Below, one piece after another: positions 27,042 to 35,939 of a stretch of 64,000 nt of DNA (within the stretch, counting starts at the first letter, position 1; each line of letters begins with the position of its first letter). The notes beneath the pieces were generated by a model. It saw only the letters and a program-made list of their open reading frames with translations. It did no database searches and was not told where the DNA came from. Position numbers and translations under genes: made by a program. The DNA is taken from positions 1 through 64,000 of the forward strand of contig CBDHFR010000004.1 in the NCBI GenBank assembly GCA_965262665.1. The letters run 5' to 3'. The DNA is from CBDBND01 sp965262665. GTDB lineage: Bacteria; Pseudomonadota; Alphaproteobacteria; Rhodospirillales; Rhodospirillaceae.

Positions 27042-27330
27042 CTATGCGGCCTGATCGATGGTCATATCTCTCCTGGCCTGTGCCGGCGTCCGGTAGCCGA
27101 TGCTCGAGTGGCGCCGTCGTTGGTTATAGAAGATCTCGATGTACTCGAATAGCGCAGCCCTGGCCTCGCGCCGGGTACGAAACGGGTACGGTGCACGAGT
27201 TCGGTCTTGAGAGACCCAAAGAAGCTCTCCATGGGGGCATTGTCGAGGCAATTCCCCTTGCGGCTCATGGCGGCCTTGATGCCGTGGAGGCGGAGCAGTT
27301 TGCGGTCGTCACCGCGGGCATATTGGGCGG
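27042..27330 (-). pseudogene. IS3-family OrfB C-terminal remnant, frameshifted
   Basis: Two minus-strand frames carry it in pieces: SRKGNCLDNAPMESFFGSLK with TELVHRTRF, then RREARAALFEYIEIFYNQRR and RHSSIGYRTPAQARRD. This is the last part of an IS3 integrase with the catalytic Glu. A frame change lies near 27185. Beyond about 27330 it gives way to an IS30 piece on the other strand. Confidence 0.85.
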
Positions 27331-27371
27331 GTTCAATCGGTCGTCGCAACACTCTGGCATAGGAGGTTGCT

Positions 27372-27542
27372 ATGACGGTACGCAGACGGCGGTCGGATCG
27401 GTCTGGACGGAGCAAGTTGCATTCGCCAGGTCGACCGGACTCGGCACGGCGTGAGGAGCTTGTTCGGTTCTGGGCAGCGATTGCGACGGGGCGTTCGAGC
27501 GAGGACGCGGCCCGAGATGCCGGTGTATCCCCTCCGGTATAA
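27372..27542 (+). pseudogene. IS30-family transposase, N-terminal fragment
   Basis: 56 codons: a basic start MTVRRRRSDRSGRSKLHSPG, then RREELVRFWAAIATGRSSED and AARDAGVSPPV, the helix-turn-helix of one IS30 subgroup. GGAGG precedes ATG 27372. It ends at a TAA 20 bp from the purB stop codon, so the transposition or deletion endpoint lies at the edge of the core region. Confidence 0.6.
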
Positions 27543-27561
27543 GCAGACATCAGCACTTGCC

Positions 27562-28860
27562 TTAACTTTCGCCGAACACCCGCTCGAAAATCGTATCCAC
27601 ATGTTTGGTGTGATACTCCATCGCAAACAGGTCCGTCAGCGCATCGTCTGATAAGTGCGCCGCGACGTCTTTGTCCTCTTTCAAGAGAGACAAGAGATCA
27701 CCCTTGCTGTCCCATACCTGCATGGCGTTGCGCTGGACCAGGCTGTAGGCATTTTCGCGGCTGACACCGGCTTGGGTGAGGGCGAGCAGCACCCGTTGCG
27801 AAAACACCAGCCCGCCCATGGCGTTGAGGTTTTTCTCTATGGCGTCGGGATAGATCACCAGCTTGTCGATCACACCGGTGAGTCGGGCCAAGGCAAAATC
27901 CAATGTCACCGTTGCGTCCGGTGCGATGACCCGCTCCACGGAAGAGTGGGAGATGTCCCGCTCATGCCACAGGGCGACGTTTTCCATCGCCGGAATGGCG
28001 TAACCCCTCACCACACGGGCAAGGCCGGTGAGGTTTTCCGTCAGCACTGGATTGCGCTTGTGGGGCATGGCCGACGAGCCTTTCTGCCCCGGTGAAAAAT
28101 ACTCTTCGACTTCCCGTACTTCCGTGCGCTGCAGGTGGCGGATCTCGGTGGCGATGCGCTCAATGGAACTGGCGATGACGCCCAGCGTGGCGAAATACGC
28201 AGCATGGCGGTCCCGTGGAATGATTTGGGTTGAAACCGGCTCAGATTCGAGACCCAAGGCTTTCGCCACATGGTCTTCCACGCGCGGATCGATATTGGCA
28301 AAGGTACCGACCGCGCCAGAGATGGCACACGTTGCTATTTCTTTTCGTGCGGCAAGTAGCCGATCTTCGTTGCGGCTGAATTCCTCGTACATTCCGGCGA
28401 ACTTCAAGCCGATGGTGGTTGGTTCGGCGTGGATGGCATGGCTGCGTCCCATGCAGACGGTCATCTTATGCTCGAAGGCGCGGTGCTCGATGGCTTTCAA
28501 AAGTTCGTCGATGTCTTTGAGAAGAATATCCGTGGCCTGAACCAGCTGAACAGACAGACAAGTGTCGAGCACGTCCGATGATGTCATACCCTGGTGGACA
28601 AAGCGGGCGTCGGGCCCCACGTGCTCGGCCAGGTTGGTCAGGAAGGCGATGACATCGTGTTTGACTTCGGCTTCGATCTCATCGATCCGCTCGACCTCAA
28701 ACTTGCCCTTTTTCCAAACCGTTTCAGCGGCGCTCTTAGGGATGATCCCCAATTCAGCCTGGGCGTCACAGGCGTGGGCTTCGATTTCAAACCAGATGCG
28801 AAACTTGTTCTCAGGCTCCCAGATTTTCACCATATCCGGGTGCGCATAACGCGGGATCAT
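27562..28860 (-). CDS. purB: Adenylosuccinate lyase
   Basis: 432 residues from ATG 28860; the longer open frame to 29208 is not supported because MIPRYAHPDMVKIWEPENKF is the standard family start. The signature loop GSSAMPHKRNP is intact, as are THQ-type helices around RFVHQGMTSSDVLDTC and SHAIHAEPTTIGLKFA. The enzyme releases fumarate from SAICAR and from adenylosuccinate in purine synthesis. It marks the left end of the core block, with IS fragments only 20 bp past its stop. It is divergent from the small gene at 29047. Confidence 0.96.
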   Translation of the reverse strand: MIPRYAHPDMVKIWEPENKFRIWFEIEAHACDAQAELGIIPKSAAETVWKKGKFEVERIDEIEAEVKHDVIAFLTNLAEHVGPDARFVHQGMTSSDVLDTCLSVQLVQATDILLKDIDELLKAIEHRAFEHKMTVCMGRSHAIHAEPTTIGLKFAGMYEEFSRNEDRLLAARKEIATCAISGAVGTFANIDPRVEDHVAKALGLESEPVSTQIIPRDRHAAYFATLGVIASSIERIATEIRHLQRTEVREVEEYFSPGQKGSSAMPHKRNPVLTENLTGLARVVRGYAIPAMENVALWHERDISHSSVERVIAPDATVTLDFALARLTGVIDKLVIYPDAIEKNLNAMGGLVFSQRVLLALTQAGVSRENAYSLVQRNAMQVWDSKGDLLSLLKEDKDVAAHLSDDALTDLFAMEYHTKHVDTIFERVFGES

Positions 28861-29046
28861 GTTCTCGTTTCCCAAAATAAAGTGGCCCAATGTCATTGGG
28901 TTCTCGGCTTGTATAGAGAGTTCAGCCATGGACTTCCAGCCGGTCGGCGCCGAAAAGTGCCACCATGTGAATGAACGCCGACGATCCCTGTTTTCACCGC
29001 AATCCCGGTCGCCTAGGGTGGGCGAAACTGAGATACGGAGGGCCCC

Positions 29047-29358
29047 GTGGCGGCAGACGCACCAGAACGTCCCGTAGAACCGGAACCCCGATTTTACTAC
29101 GACAACATCGCCATAGACAATCTCACCACCGTTTGTCTCGAATTGGGCGCGGCCCTGTGGGTCAACCAGGAAAGATTGCGGTTGATGGAAAAACTGCTCA
29201 GCGAGCATGGCAAGGTGACCACGGAGATGATCGAGCAGTATGTGCCCACACCCGATGAGATAGCTGAGCGCAAGGCAGCCCGCGATGCCTTTATCGGCCG
29301 AATCTACGGCGCCTTCGGCCGGTTACCGGCGGATGAAGCGCAAGAGGGCGAGTCTTAA
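29047..29358 (+). CDS. Conserved hypothetical alphaproteobacterial protein
   Basis: 103 residues from GTG 29047 with GGAGGG upstream. It is acidic and helical: IDNLTTVCLELGAALWVNQE, then LLSEHGKVTTEMIEQYVPTP and RKAARDAFIGRIYGAFG. It is transcribed away from purB and converges on radC, whose stop it overlaps by 4 bp. I know of short proteins of this type near purB or radC in alphaproteobacteria but no function. Confidence 0.7.
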   Translation: MAADAPERPVEPEPRFYYDNIAIDNLTTVCLELGAALWVNQERLRLMEKLLSEHGKVTTEMIEQYVPTPDEIAERKAARDAFIGRIYGAFGRLPADEAQEGES

Positions 29359-30107
29359 AGCAACCCTTCCTGCTTGAACGAGAAATGCCGGCCGCGGCCA
29401 ATGACCACGTGGTCGTGCAGGATCAGGCCGACGGCGCCCAAGGCTTCTATCACTTTCCCCGTCATGTCTTTGTCCGTCTGCGACGGTGAGGGGTCGCCGG
29501 AGGGGTGGTTGTGCACCATGATGATGGCACTGGCGTTCAATTCCAGCGCTCGTTTTACCACTTCGCGGGGGTAGACCGGGGTGTGATCGACCGTTCCTTT
29601 CTGCTGGGCTTCGTCGGCGATGAGCTTGTTCTTTTTATCGAGGAAGAGAATGCGGAACTGTTCCGTCTCCTCGAACCCCATTTCAACGGTGCAGTAGTCG
29701 ATCAGTGCGGACCATGAGAATATCACCGGCTGATCCATCACGCCGGCCTTGAGCATGCGGGCTGCGGCTGCCGGGACGATTTTCAAACCTGCAACCGCAC
29801 TTTCGCCCAGGCCATCGACGGCTAACAGCCGGTCCTTATCGGCGGTGACCACTTCGGCAAAAGAGCCAAAGGTGTCGATCAGTGTTTTCGCCAATGCTTT
29901 GGTGTCTTTCCTAGGCAGCACCGTGAACAGCAGAAGTTCCAGCAGTTCATAGTCGGCGAGAGCATCAGGTCCTGCGTTCAAGAACCGCGCGCGCAAACGG
30001 GCGTGATGGCCTTTGGCCGTCTTTGCATCGGTGTTTTCGGGAAAGAGTTCGCCGCCCTGATCCGTATCAGGCCCCGGAGCATCCTGGCCAGAACGGTTTG
30101 GCGGCAT
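29355..30107 (-). CDS. radC: RadC/YeeS family JAB-domain protein
   Basis: 250 residues. A helix-hairpin-helix region (LLELLLFTVLPRKDTKALAK, VDGLGESAVAGLKI) is followed by the MPN/JAB domain with the metal motif HNHPSGDPSPSQTD. The family was named from an E. coli radiation mutant but its role in repair is disputed. The N-terminal 35 residues are polar and variable. It lies 3 bp downstream of map in the same direction, so the two are probably co-transcribed. Confidence 0.93.
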   Translation of the reverse strand: MPPNRSGQDAPGPDTDQGGELFPENTDAKTAKGHHARLRARFLNAGPDALADYELLELLLFTVLPRKDTKALAKTLIDTFGSFAEVVTADKDRLLAVDGLGESAVAGLKIVPAAAARMLKAGVMDQPVIFSWSALIDYCTVEMGFEETEQFRILFLDKKNKLIADEAQQKGTVDHTPVYPREVVKRALELNASAIIMVHNHPSGDPSPSQTDKDMTGKVIEALGAVGLILHDHVVIGRGRHFSFKQEGLL

Positions 30108-30110
30108 GGA

Positions 30111-30932
30111 TCAGTCCTCAAATGGCGGGCAGGTGTAGCCTTTCGGAGACAAGGTAAAAATTTCGAACCCGTCCGCGGTGACGCCGATGGTGTGTTCGAA
30201 TTGCGCTGACAAGGTTTTGTCGCGGGTCACAGCGGTCCACCCGTCATCGAGAATCTTGGTCTCGAACCGGCCCGCATTGATCATCGGTTCCACCGTAAAG
30301 ATCATGCCTTCTTCGAGCATCATACCGGTACCCGGCCGCCCAAAATGCATGACATTTGGCGGCGTATGAAAAACTTGGCCGATGCCATGACCGCAGAAGT
30401 CCCGGACAACGGAAAATCTGTGGCCTTCAGCGTAGATTTGGATGGCATGGCCGATATCACCAAGGGTGGCGCCGGGCCGTATAACTTCGATGCCTTTCAT
30501 CATGGCCGCATAAGTGGCCTCGACCAATCGCCGGGCTTTGATCTTTACATTGCCCACATAGAACATGCGGCTGGTGTCGCCATACCAGCTGTCGAGAATA
30601 GGCGTTACGTCGATATTGACGGCATCGCCGTCCTTGAGCACCCGGTCACCTGGAATGCCGTGGCAGACCACATGGTTGATGGAGGTGCAGATGGATTTGG
30701 GGTAACCGCGATAGCCAAGAGGCCCGGGCACGGTGCCATGCTCGACCTGGAAGTCATGACACAATTGATCAAGCTCGCCCGTGGTCACGCCCGGTTTCAC
30801 ATGGGGGGTGATGAAATCCAGCACCTCCGCCGCAAACCGACCGGACTTGCGCATGGCGACGAAGGCGTCAGGTCCATGGACAATGACTTCATTGGGGCGG
30901 CGTGATTCGGTTCTATCCAAGGCGAGATTCAT
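30111..30932 (-). CDS. map: Methionine aminopeptidase, type I
   Basis: 273 residues. All five metal ligands are in place: Asp108, Asp119, His182, Glu215 and Glu246; His91 (NHVVCHGIP) is the substrate-contacting histidine. It removes the initiator methionine from nascent proteins, an essential function. It has no N-terminal zinc-finger extension. It is probably the first gene of map-radC and lies downstream of sfsA in the same direction. Confidence 0.97.
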   Translation of the reverse strand: MNLALDRTESRRPNEVIVHGPDAFVAMRKSGRFAAEVLDFITPHVKPGVTTGELDQLCHDFQVEHGTVPGPLGYRGYPKSICTSINHVVCHGIPGDRVLKDGDAVNIDVTPILDSWYGDTSRMFYVGNVKIKARRLVEATYAAMMKGIEVIRPGATLGDIGHAIQIYAEGHRFSVVRDFCGHGIGQVFHTPPNVMHFGRPGTGMMLEEGMIFTVEPMINAGRFETKILDDGWTAVTRDKTLSAQFEHTIGVTADGFEIFTLSPKGYTCPPFED

Positions 30933-30986
30933 CCAAACCCGAGGTGGTGCAATTGATTGGTAAAATCACTGTGACATATAGGGGTT

Positions 30987-31703
30987 TCAGCTTGGTAAAT
31001 CCATGGGCAAAGGCCCGGAAAGCTTGATTTCCTTAGGGCTGACGGCGCATTGGTAGCAGAGCACCTCGACTCCGGTCCCGATGGCCTTGGCTAGTCCGGC
31101 CTCGTAATCGGGGTCGATATCACCGGCGACCTTGAACGAAGGGCAGTCGTCTCTTTGGACCAGATAAAACATCACCGCCCGGTGGCCGGCTGCCACCATG
31201 TCCGACAGTTCCACCAAATGCTTAGCGCCGCGCGTAGTCACCGCGTCCGGGAATTCGGCCAAACCGTCCGGACCCAAATCCCGTTTCATGGTGACGTTTT
31301 TCACTTCCACATAGCAGGGCGGATTGTTGTCGTTTTCCAGCAGAATGTCGATGCGGGAGTTTTTGCCGTATTTGACTTCCCGTCTTAGGTTTTCGTAACC
31401 GGTTAATTCCGGAATTTCGCCAGCAGTGATGGCATCGGCGGCGAGACGGTTGGGATGGCTGGTGTTGATACCGACGCTATGGCCGTCAATTTCAATAATC
31501 TCCCAAGTGTACTTCAATTTACGATTGGGATTATCAGCCAGTGAAATCCATACCGGTGCGCCCTCGGTTTTTACCGACAGCATGGAACCGGAATTGGCAC
31601 AGTGGGCCGTCACCGCCGTGCCGTCCTCCAAAGTGACGTCGGCAAGAAATCGCTTGTAGCGCTTTACGAGCGTACCTTTGATTAGCGGTGTCTTAAATTT
31701 CAT
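30987..31703 (-). CDS. sfsA: SfsA family DNA-binding/nuclease-like protein
   Basis: 238 residues with the family signature: LVKRYKRFLADVTLEDG near the N-terminus, HCANSGSM, and the nuclease-like core RIDILLENDN...CYVEVKNVTM, then FPDAVTTRGAKHLVEL. E. coli SfsA was linked to sugar-fermentation gene control; the fold suggests a nuclease and the true role is unsettled. It lies in a same-strand run with the methyltransferase gene upstream and map downstream. Confidence 0.95.
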   Translation of the reverse strand: MKFKTPLIKGTLVKRYKRFLADVTLEDGTAVTAHCANSGSMLSVKTEGAPVWISLADNPNRKLKYTWEIIEIDGHSVGINTSHPNRLAADAITAGEIPELTGYENLRREVKYGKNSRIDILLENDNNPPCYVEVKNVTMKRDLGPDGLAEFPDAVTTRGAKHLVELSDMVAAGHRAVMFYLVQRDDCPSFKVAGDIDPDYEAGLAKAIGTGVEVLCYQCAVSPKEIKLSGPLPMDLPS

Positions 31704-31734
31704 TGTGTTTGTTCCATGTCGCGCTCAGTTTTTG

Positions 31735-32637
31735 TTAGAGCGGGTTTTCGTCTGTGTCCAAGGCATCGGACAGACGCCGCCGCACCGAGCCGGGAGCCAA
31801 AGGTTTTTGCTGGATGTCTGAAGGGGCCCATCCAGTGAGGGTGACGATCTCAAAAGTGGCCTTGATGCCGCCGTCCTTGGTACCAAAACGCTGCTCGTAA
31901 AGGGAGTCGGCAAGGGCGAAGAGCCGGGGCGTTGCCAACCCCCGTGAGCGTTCAACAATCGCATTGAGTTCACCCATGGTTTTGAGCGCACCAAACAGCG
32001 AGGTCATGTTTTCGTACTCTTGAACGATGGTGTCCGTGTCGGCGACAGGCAGCGCGAAGCCGGCTCGCACCAGCAGGTTCCCAGCATCCCGCACATCGAC
32101 AAAAGGCGAAACCCGAGGTGTGACGCCATCCATCAACTGGGTTTCCGCATCCAGCAAACATTCCCGTAACTCGTATAGTGTTGTACCGCCAAACAGGACC
32201 GCCAGGAAAAGGCCGTCTTCTTGCAGGCACCGGCGTAGCTGAATAAGGGCGCCAGGCAGGTCATTGACCCAATGCAGGGACAACACACTGAGAACGAGGT
32301 CAAAGGAATCAGGGCCGAATGGCACCCACTCGTCATCGCTGATGAGACTCAACGGTGGCTGGTTTGATCTGGGTTGGGCCGCTGCAGCTGGATCGATAAA
32401 CTCGGACGATGTTACGGATTCGACGCGATGACTTTGCGTCATTGTCTGGGCGGTGAGGGTGGACCCAGGGCCACAGACAAAGGCATGGTGAAAAGTGCGC
32501 GTGACGTCAAGCAAGCGATCCAGCGTGCGCTCCCGTACCATGGAGAAAATGGCCGGCTCTTTTGCGTGTTGCTCCATGGCTTGGGTGCGATTCTGCCGAA
32601 CTTTACGGCGATCGAAGATTGTTGGCGGTGCTTGCAT
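31735..32637 (-). CDS. Methyltransferase-fold protein, NDUFAF5/BioC-like
   Basis: 300 residues. The start IFDRRKVRQNRTQA is typical of the alphaproteobacterial homologues of NDUFAF5, the mitochondrial complex I assembly factor (an arginine hydroxylase in mitochondria), also close to BioC. The middle has DSFDLVLSVLSLHWVNDLPG and FGGTTLYELRECL, and the end LFALADSLYEQRFG. The canonical glycine-rich SAM loop is not obvious in the 55-75 region, where I read VCGPGSTLTAQT. It is divergent from comF, with a gap of 56 bp. Confidence 0.8.
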   Translation of the reverse strand: MQAPPTIFDRRKVRQNRTQAMEQHAKEPAIFSMVRERTLDRLLDVTRTFHHAFVCGPGSTLTAQTMTQSHRVESVTSSEFIDPAAAAQPRSNQPPLSLISDDEWVPFGPDSFDLVLSVLSLHWVNDLPGALIQLRRCLQEDGLFLAVLFGGTTLYELRECLLDAETQLMDGVTPRVSPFVDVRDAGNLLVRAGFALPVADTDTIVQEYENMTSLFGALKTMGELNAIVERSRGLATPRLFALADSLYEQRFGTKDGGIKATFEIVTLTGWAPSDIQQKPLAPGSVRRRLSDALDTDENPL

Positions 32638-32693
32638 GCTACGCTTATGGCATACTCAGCCATGGGCTTAAAAGCGCGAGGATTTAAGGATCA

Positions 32694-33488
32694 ATGTCTC
32701 TCACGGACTCCGAGCCTGACAATCGGCCCAGCCTGCTGCGGCAGTCGTTTGTCACCCTTGACACTCTCGCCACCAGGCTCTTGGATTCGGTTATGCCGCC
32801 ACGCTGTCTCCGCTGCGGCGCGATGGTGGCCGACCCCGGCGCCTTGTGTTCAACTTGCTTCGAGGCGGTCACTTTCATTACAGATCCATTTTGTCACCGG
32901 TGCGGCATTCCTTTCGCCGATATCCCGGTGAATACAGACACAATTCTTGAACGCGGGTCCTGTCTGGAACATCCGCCCGCTTATGATCACGCCCGGGCGG
33001 TGTTCGTGTATGACGCCGACAGCCGACCATTGGTCACTAGACTGAAATATGCGGACCGGACCGATCACGCGCCGTCTTTGGCCCGATGGATGCACCGCGC
33101 CGGCAGCACAATCCTGGAGCAAGCAGATTTCATCCTACCCGTGCCGCTGCACCGCTGGCGCCTGATCAGCCGCACATTCAACCAGTCGACGCTATTGGTC
33201 CGTCACCTGTCTAAGGTCAACGGCATACCGGCAAAATTTCACGTCCTACGCCGGATAAAGGCGACGCCGCACCAGGGCGGCTTGTCGGCAAAGGATAGGC
33301 AACGGAATGTCGCCAACGCTTTTCGGGTGGTCAAGCCGGACGAGATCGCTGGCAAAAAGATTGTTCTGATAGACGATGCGCTGACGACAGGAGCGACGCT
33401 TAACGCTTGTGCCCGCGTTCTAAAATCCAATGAGGCAAGCCGTGTGGATGCCCTTGTTGCAGGTCGTGTGCCGGCGCCAGGTCGTTAG
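32694..33488 (+). CDS. comF: ComF family amidophosphoribosyltransferase-like protein
   Basis: 264 residues. An N-terminal double zinc finger (PPRCLRCGAMV, CSTCFEAV, FCHRCGIPF) precedes a phosphoribosyltransferase domain with the PRPP motif VLIDDALTTGATL and HQGGLSAKDRQRNVANAF. ComF proteins are linked to DNA uptake in naturally competent bacteria, and this one is the ordinary alphaproteobacterial type. Its stop overlaps that of the broken gene on the opposite strand. Confidence 0.93.
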   Translation: MSLTDSEPDNRPSLLRQSFVTLDTLATRLLDSVMPPRCLRCGAMVADPGALCSTCFEAVTFITDPFCHRCGIPFADIPVNTDTILERGSCLEHPPAYDHARAVFVYDADSRPLVTRLKYADRTDHAPSLARWMHRAGSTILEQADFILPVPLHRWRLISRTFNQSTLLVRHLSKVNGIPAKFHVLRRIKATPHQGGLSAKDRQRNVANAFRVVKPDEIAGKKIVLIDDALTTGATLNACARVLKSNEASRVDALVAGRVPAPGR

Positions 33489-34128
33489 TTTGCCCGCACG
33501 AGGTGCACGCCGCAGGCGCGTTTCTTTTTTTCCGCATCTTGTGAAGATGTCGACGAATCAATTCTGCACAAGGTGTCACAATCCGCTTTCGACCTCTTTT
33601 TGCCCGACCATTTGATGGGCTTGGGCTTGAGTAACGATGATCGTGTCGCCAACGGTTTCGCCCACCGGCGGAAAAGGCGGACGAGTTCTTTGAACGCCAA
33701 AGTATCCAGCGTCTCCAAATCACACTGATCCGGAACGGCAAACCATTCCGCTGCGATGATCAGACCTTCATCGACGCGCTCAGCCATTTCGTGAAGTGTT
33801 ACACCAAAGGTCTTTTGTTCTTCATAGAGGGCGAAGACACTGGGGTAGCGGCCGGGATAGGCCGGCGGGCCGGGATGGAAGTTGTAGGATCCTCCTGCCA
33901 TGGCATCGAGGTAAGTTTTTGCACGATCACAGGGGAACAGAATGAAACAAGGCGTGTGACGGATTCAATGTGCGCGCAGGCTTTGTCGAGGGATTCCCGA
34001 TCTTTCGCGGGCATAATCTTTAGTTCTGGATTGTGAGCCTTGAGCAATTCACCAAGGGCCTCTGCTTCCGCTTCACCCGTCAACAAAATGGCGGTTTCCA
34101 GATCAATCGAGTCCGCAAAGTCGGGCAA
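33485..34128 (-). pseudogene. Formyltransferase-like protein, frameshifted
   Basis: The first frame (34128 to about 33900) encodes an N-terminal Rossmann part, AILLTGEAEAEALGELL and ESVTRLVSFCSPVIVQK. The second (33901 to 33485) continues with GGSYNFHPGPPAYPGRYPSV and FALYEEQKTFGVTLHEM, the formyl-donor site region (HPGPPxYPG) of formyltransferases such as Fmt. An indel near 33895-33905 separates them. The C-terminus after WSGKKRSKADC also looks off-frame. The intact homologue would be a 200-220 residue protein of unknown specificity found next to comF or grxC. Confidence 0.7.
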
Positions 34129-34148
34129 TCGTCGTCCTTACGCTTGAA

Positions 34149-34481
34149 GTGGTCTGTTCAACGCCTAATATCCTGCCCAAAGAATACAAGACTCCGAGCG
34201 TTCCACCTATTGCTACTGTAGAAATCTATTCATCGCCTTTTTGCGGCTTTTGTTATCGCGCCAAGGGTCTCCTGGCTGACAAGCAGGTGCCCTTTACGGA
34301 AATTAATGTTGTTATGAATTCTGCCCTGAAGCAGCAAATGATGACCGGGTCCGGAGGCCGCCATACCGTGCCTCAAATCTTCATCAATGACATGCATATT
34401 GGAGGGTGTGACGAACTCTATGCCCTGGAACGGGCTGGGGAATTGGACGGGCTGCTGGCAGACGATCCCCTGAGCGGATGA
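34149..34481 (+). CDS. grxC: Glutaredoxin 3-type
   Basis: 110 residues with a possible GTG start at 34149; the conserved part begins at ATVEIYSSPFCGFCYRAKGL. The active site is C-G-F-C rather than the common C-P-Y-C. The cis-proline and glutathione-binding TVPQIFINDMHIGGCDELY motif is present. It reduces disulfides with glutathione. The first 20 residues may not be translated if a later start is used. Its stop overlaps the start of the nitrilase gene (ATGA), indicating one operon. Confidence 0.92.
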   Translation: MVCSTPNILPKEYKTPSVPPIATVEIYSSPFCGFCYRAKGLLADKQVPFTEINVVMNSALKQQMMTGSGGRHTVPQIFINDMHIGGCDELYALERAGELDGLLADDPLSG

Positions 34482-35323
34482 ATGTCATGACTGATACCGA
34501 TTCAAGAGAATTTACGGTTGGCTGCCTTCAGGTCACCGCCGGAAACGTTTTACAGGACAATGTCGAGACGGCTTTAAAGCTTGTTGACCAGGCTGTCGAG
34601 GAAGGTTCCGACCTCATCATGATGCCCGAAAACGTCACCATGATGGAGTGGGGGCGCAAAGCGATTACCTCTAATGCCCGGCCAGAAAAAGATCACGAAG
34701 GACTGGTGGCGTTCCGCGGCGCCGCAAGACAACACAAAGTGTGGATCCACTGCGGCAGTCTGTCCATCAGTCTTGAAGATGGCCGGATCGCAAACCGCAC
34801 CTATGTTCTCGAAGATACAGGAGAGATTGTCGCGACGTACGACAAGATTCATATGTTCGATGTCGACCTCAGTGATGGCGAGCGATACGCGGAAAGCACG
34901 ACCTTCGCCCCTGGAGACAAAGCCGTGGTCGTTGACCTTCCGTGGGGGCGCCTCGGACTTACCATTTGTTATGATCTGCGTTTTCCGGCTCTGTATCGTT
35001 CTCTCGCTCATGCCGGTGCTGAACTGATCACAGTGCCCTCGGCGTTCACGCAAGTCACCGGCGAAGCCCATTGGCATGTGCTGTTACAAGCCCGCGCGAT
35101 TGAAACCGGAAGTTTCATTGTTGCGCCGGCGCAAACTGGCACTCACCCTGGCGACCGCAAAACCTACGGACATGCATTGGTTATCGACCCGTGGGGAAAG
35201 ATTTTGGCGGATGCGGGAACCGAGACTGGGCTTATCACCGCAAAGATTGATTTGAATAAAGTGGACAAAGTCCGCAAACGCATGCCGTCCCTATCCCATG
35301 ACCGGCCGTTTTCAGCGGCATAA
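34478..35323 (+). CDS. Carbon-nitrogen hydrolase (Nit1/deaminated glutathione amidase type)
   Basis: 281 residues of the nitrilase superfamily. The catalytic Glu in MMPENVTMM, Lys in YDKIHMFDV and Cys in LTICYDLRFP are all seen. The HMFDV context and LQARAIETGSFIVAPAQTG are typical of NitFhit/Nit1-like amidases that hydrolyse deaminated glutathione, a metabolite-repair role that fits its coupling to glutaredoxin. The family call is firm, the exact substrate inferred. A second ATG at 34487 is possible. Confidence 0.9.
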   Translation: MNVMTDTDSREFTVGCLQVTAGNVLQDNVETALKLVDQAVEEGSDLIMMPENVTMMEWGRKAITSNARPEKDHEGLVAFRGAARQHKVWIHCGSLSISLEDGRIANRTYVLEDTGEIVATYDKIHMFDVDLSDGERYAESTTFAPGDKAVVVDLPWGRLGLTICYDLRFPALYRSLAHAGAELITVPSAFTQVTGEAHWHVLLQARAIETGSFIVAPAQTGTHPGDRKTYGHALVIDPWGKILADAGTETGLITAKIDLNKVDKVRKRMPSLSHDRPFSAA

Positions 35324-35461
35324 GGCCGCAGCTTATTTCCTCGCTAAGTCCCGGTCGCCGTCAATTTCCCTTGATTGACAAGGATTTGACTGAGTTTAAC
35401 AAACTTGAAACTTTAGTGCGGCACCCTTACATCCGCAGAGCAATATGCGGAAAGCGTTTCG

Positions 35462-35935
35462 ATGATTCTATACGACCTCGTATGTGACAAAGAACACGAG
35501 TTTGAGTCCTGGTTCAAATCCGGTGCCGCTTACGACACCTTGCGCAAGAGTCGCAAGGTGTCCTGCCCCGTTTGCGGCAGCACCAAAGTACGGAAAGCGC
35601 CAATGGCGCCCCGCATCTCCAAATCTGGCAAAGGCGAGCTTATCCCGGTTGAAGATTCAGAAGTCAGCACACCGAAACCGCCAGCCGAAACCACGGAAGA
35701 TATGGCGGTGGTCATGACCAAGGCAGTCGAAGCCATCAAGGAATTGCAAGCGACCATCGAAAAGAATTTTGACAACGTCGGCGAAAAGTTTCCGGAAGAG
35801 GCCCGCAAGATTCACTACGGCGAAGCGGTAGCGCGGGGCATTTATGGCGAAGCCACGCCGGAAGAAGCGCAAGACTTGATCGAAGAAGGCGTGGACATCG
35901 CTGCCGTCCCTTGGCAGAAGCGCCGCACGTCCTAA
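35462..35935 (+). CDS. DUF1178 family zinc-ribbon protein
   Basis: 157 residues. MILYDLVCDKEHEFESWFKS and a CPVCGST zinc knuckle define DUF1178. The C-terminus YGEATPEEAQDLIEEGVDIA followed by PWQKRR is standard. Function unknown, conserved after the nitrilase gene in alphaproteobacteria. The 35324-35461 gap may hold its own promoter (TTGACA at about 35375). Confidence 0.93.
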   Translation: MILYDLVCDKEHEFESWFKSGAAYDTLRKSRKVSCPVCGSTKVRKAPMAPRISKSGKGELIPVEDSEVSTPKPPAETTEDMAVVMTKAVEAIKELQATIEKNFDNVGEKFPEEARKIHYGEAVARGIYGEATPEEAQDLIEEGVDIAAVPWQKRRTS

Positions 35936-35939
35936 ACCG

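Noticed and set aside
28028..28540. A 170-codon frame antisense to purB
   Set aside because: A mirror of a well-conserved gene.
28860..29208. A 116-codon N-terminal extension of purB
   Set aside because: Family members start at the MIPRY position, and the extension overlaps a divergent gene with a good ribosome-binding site.
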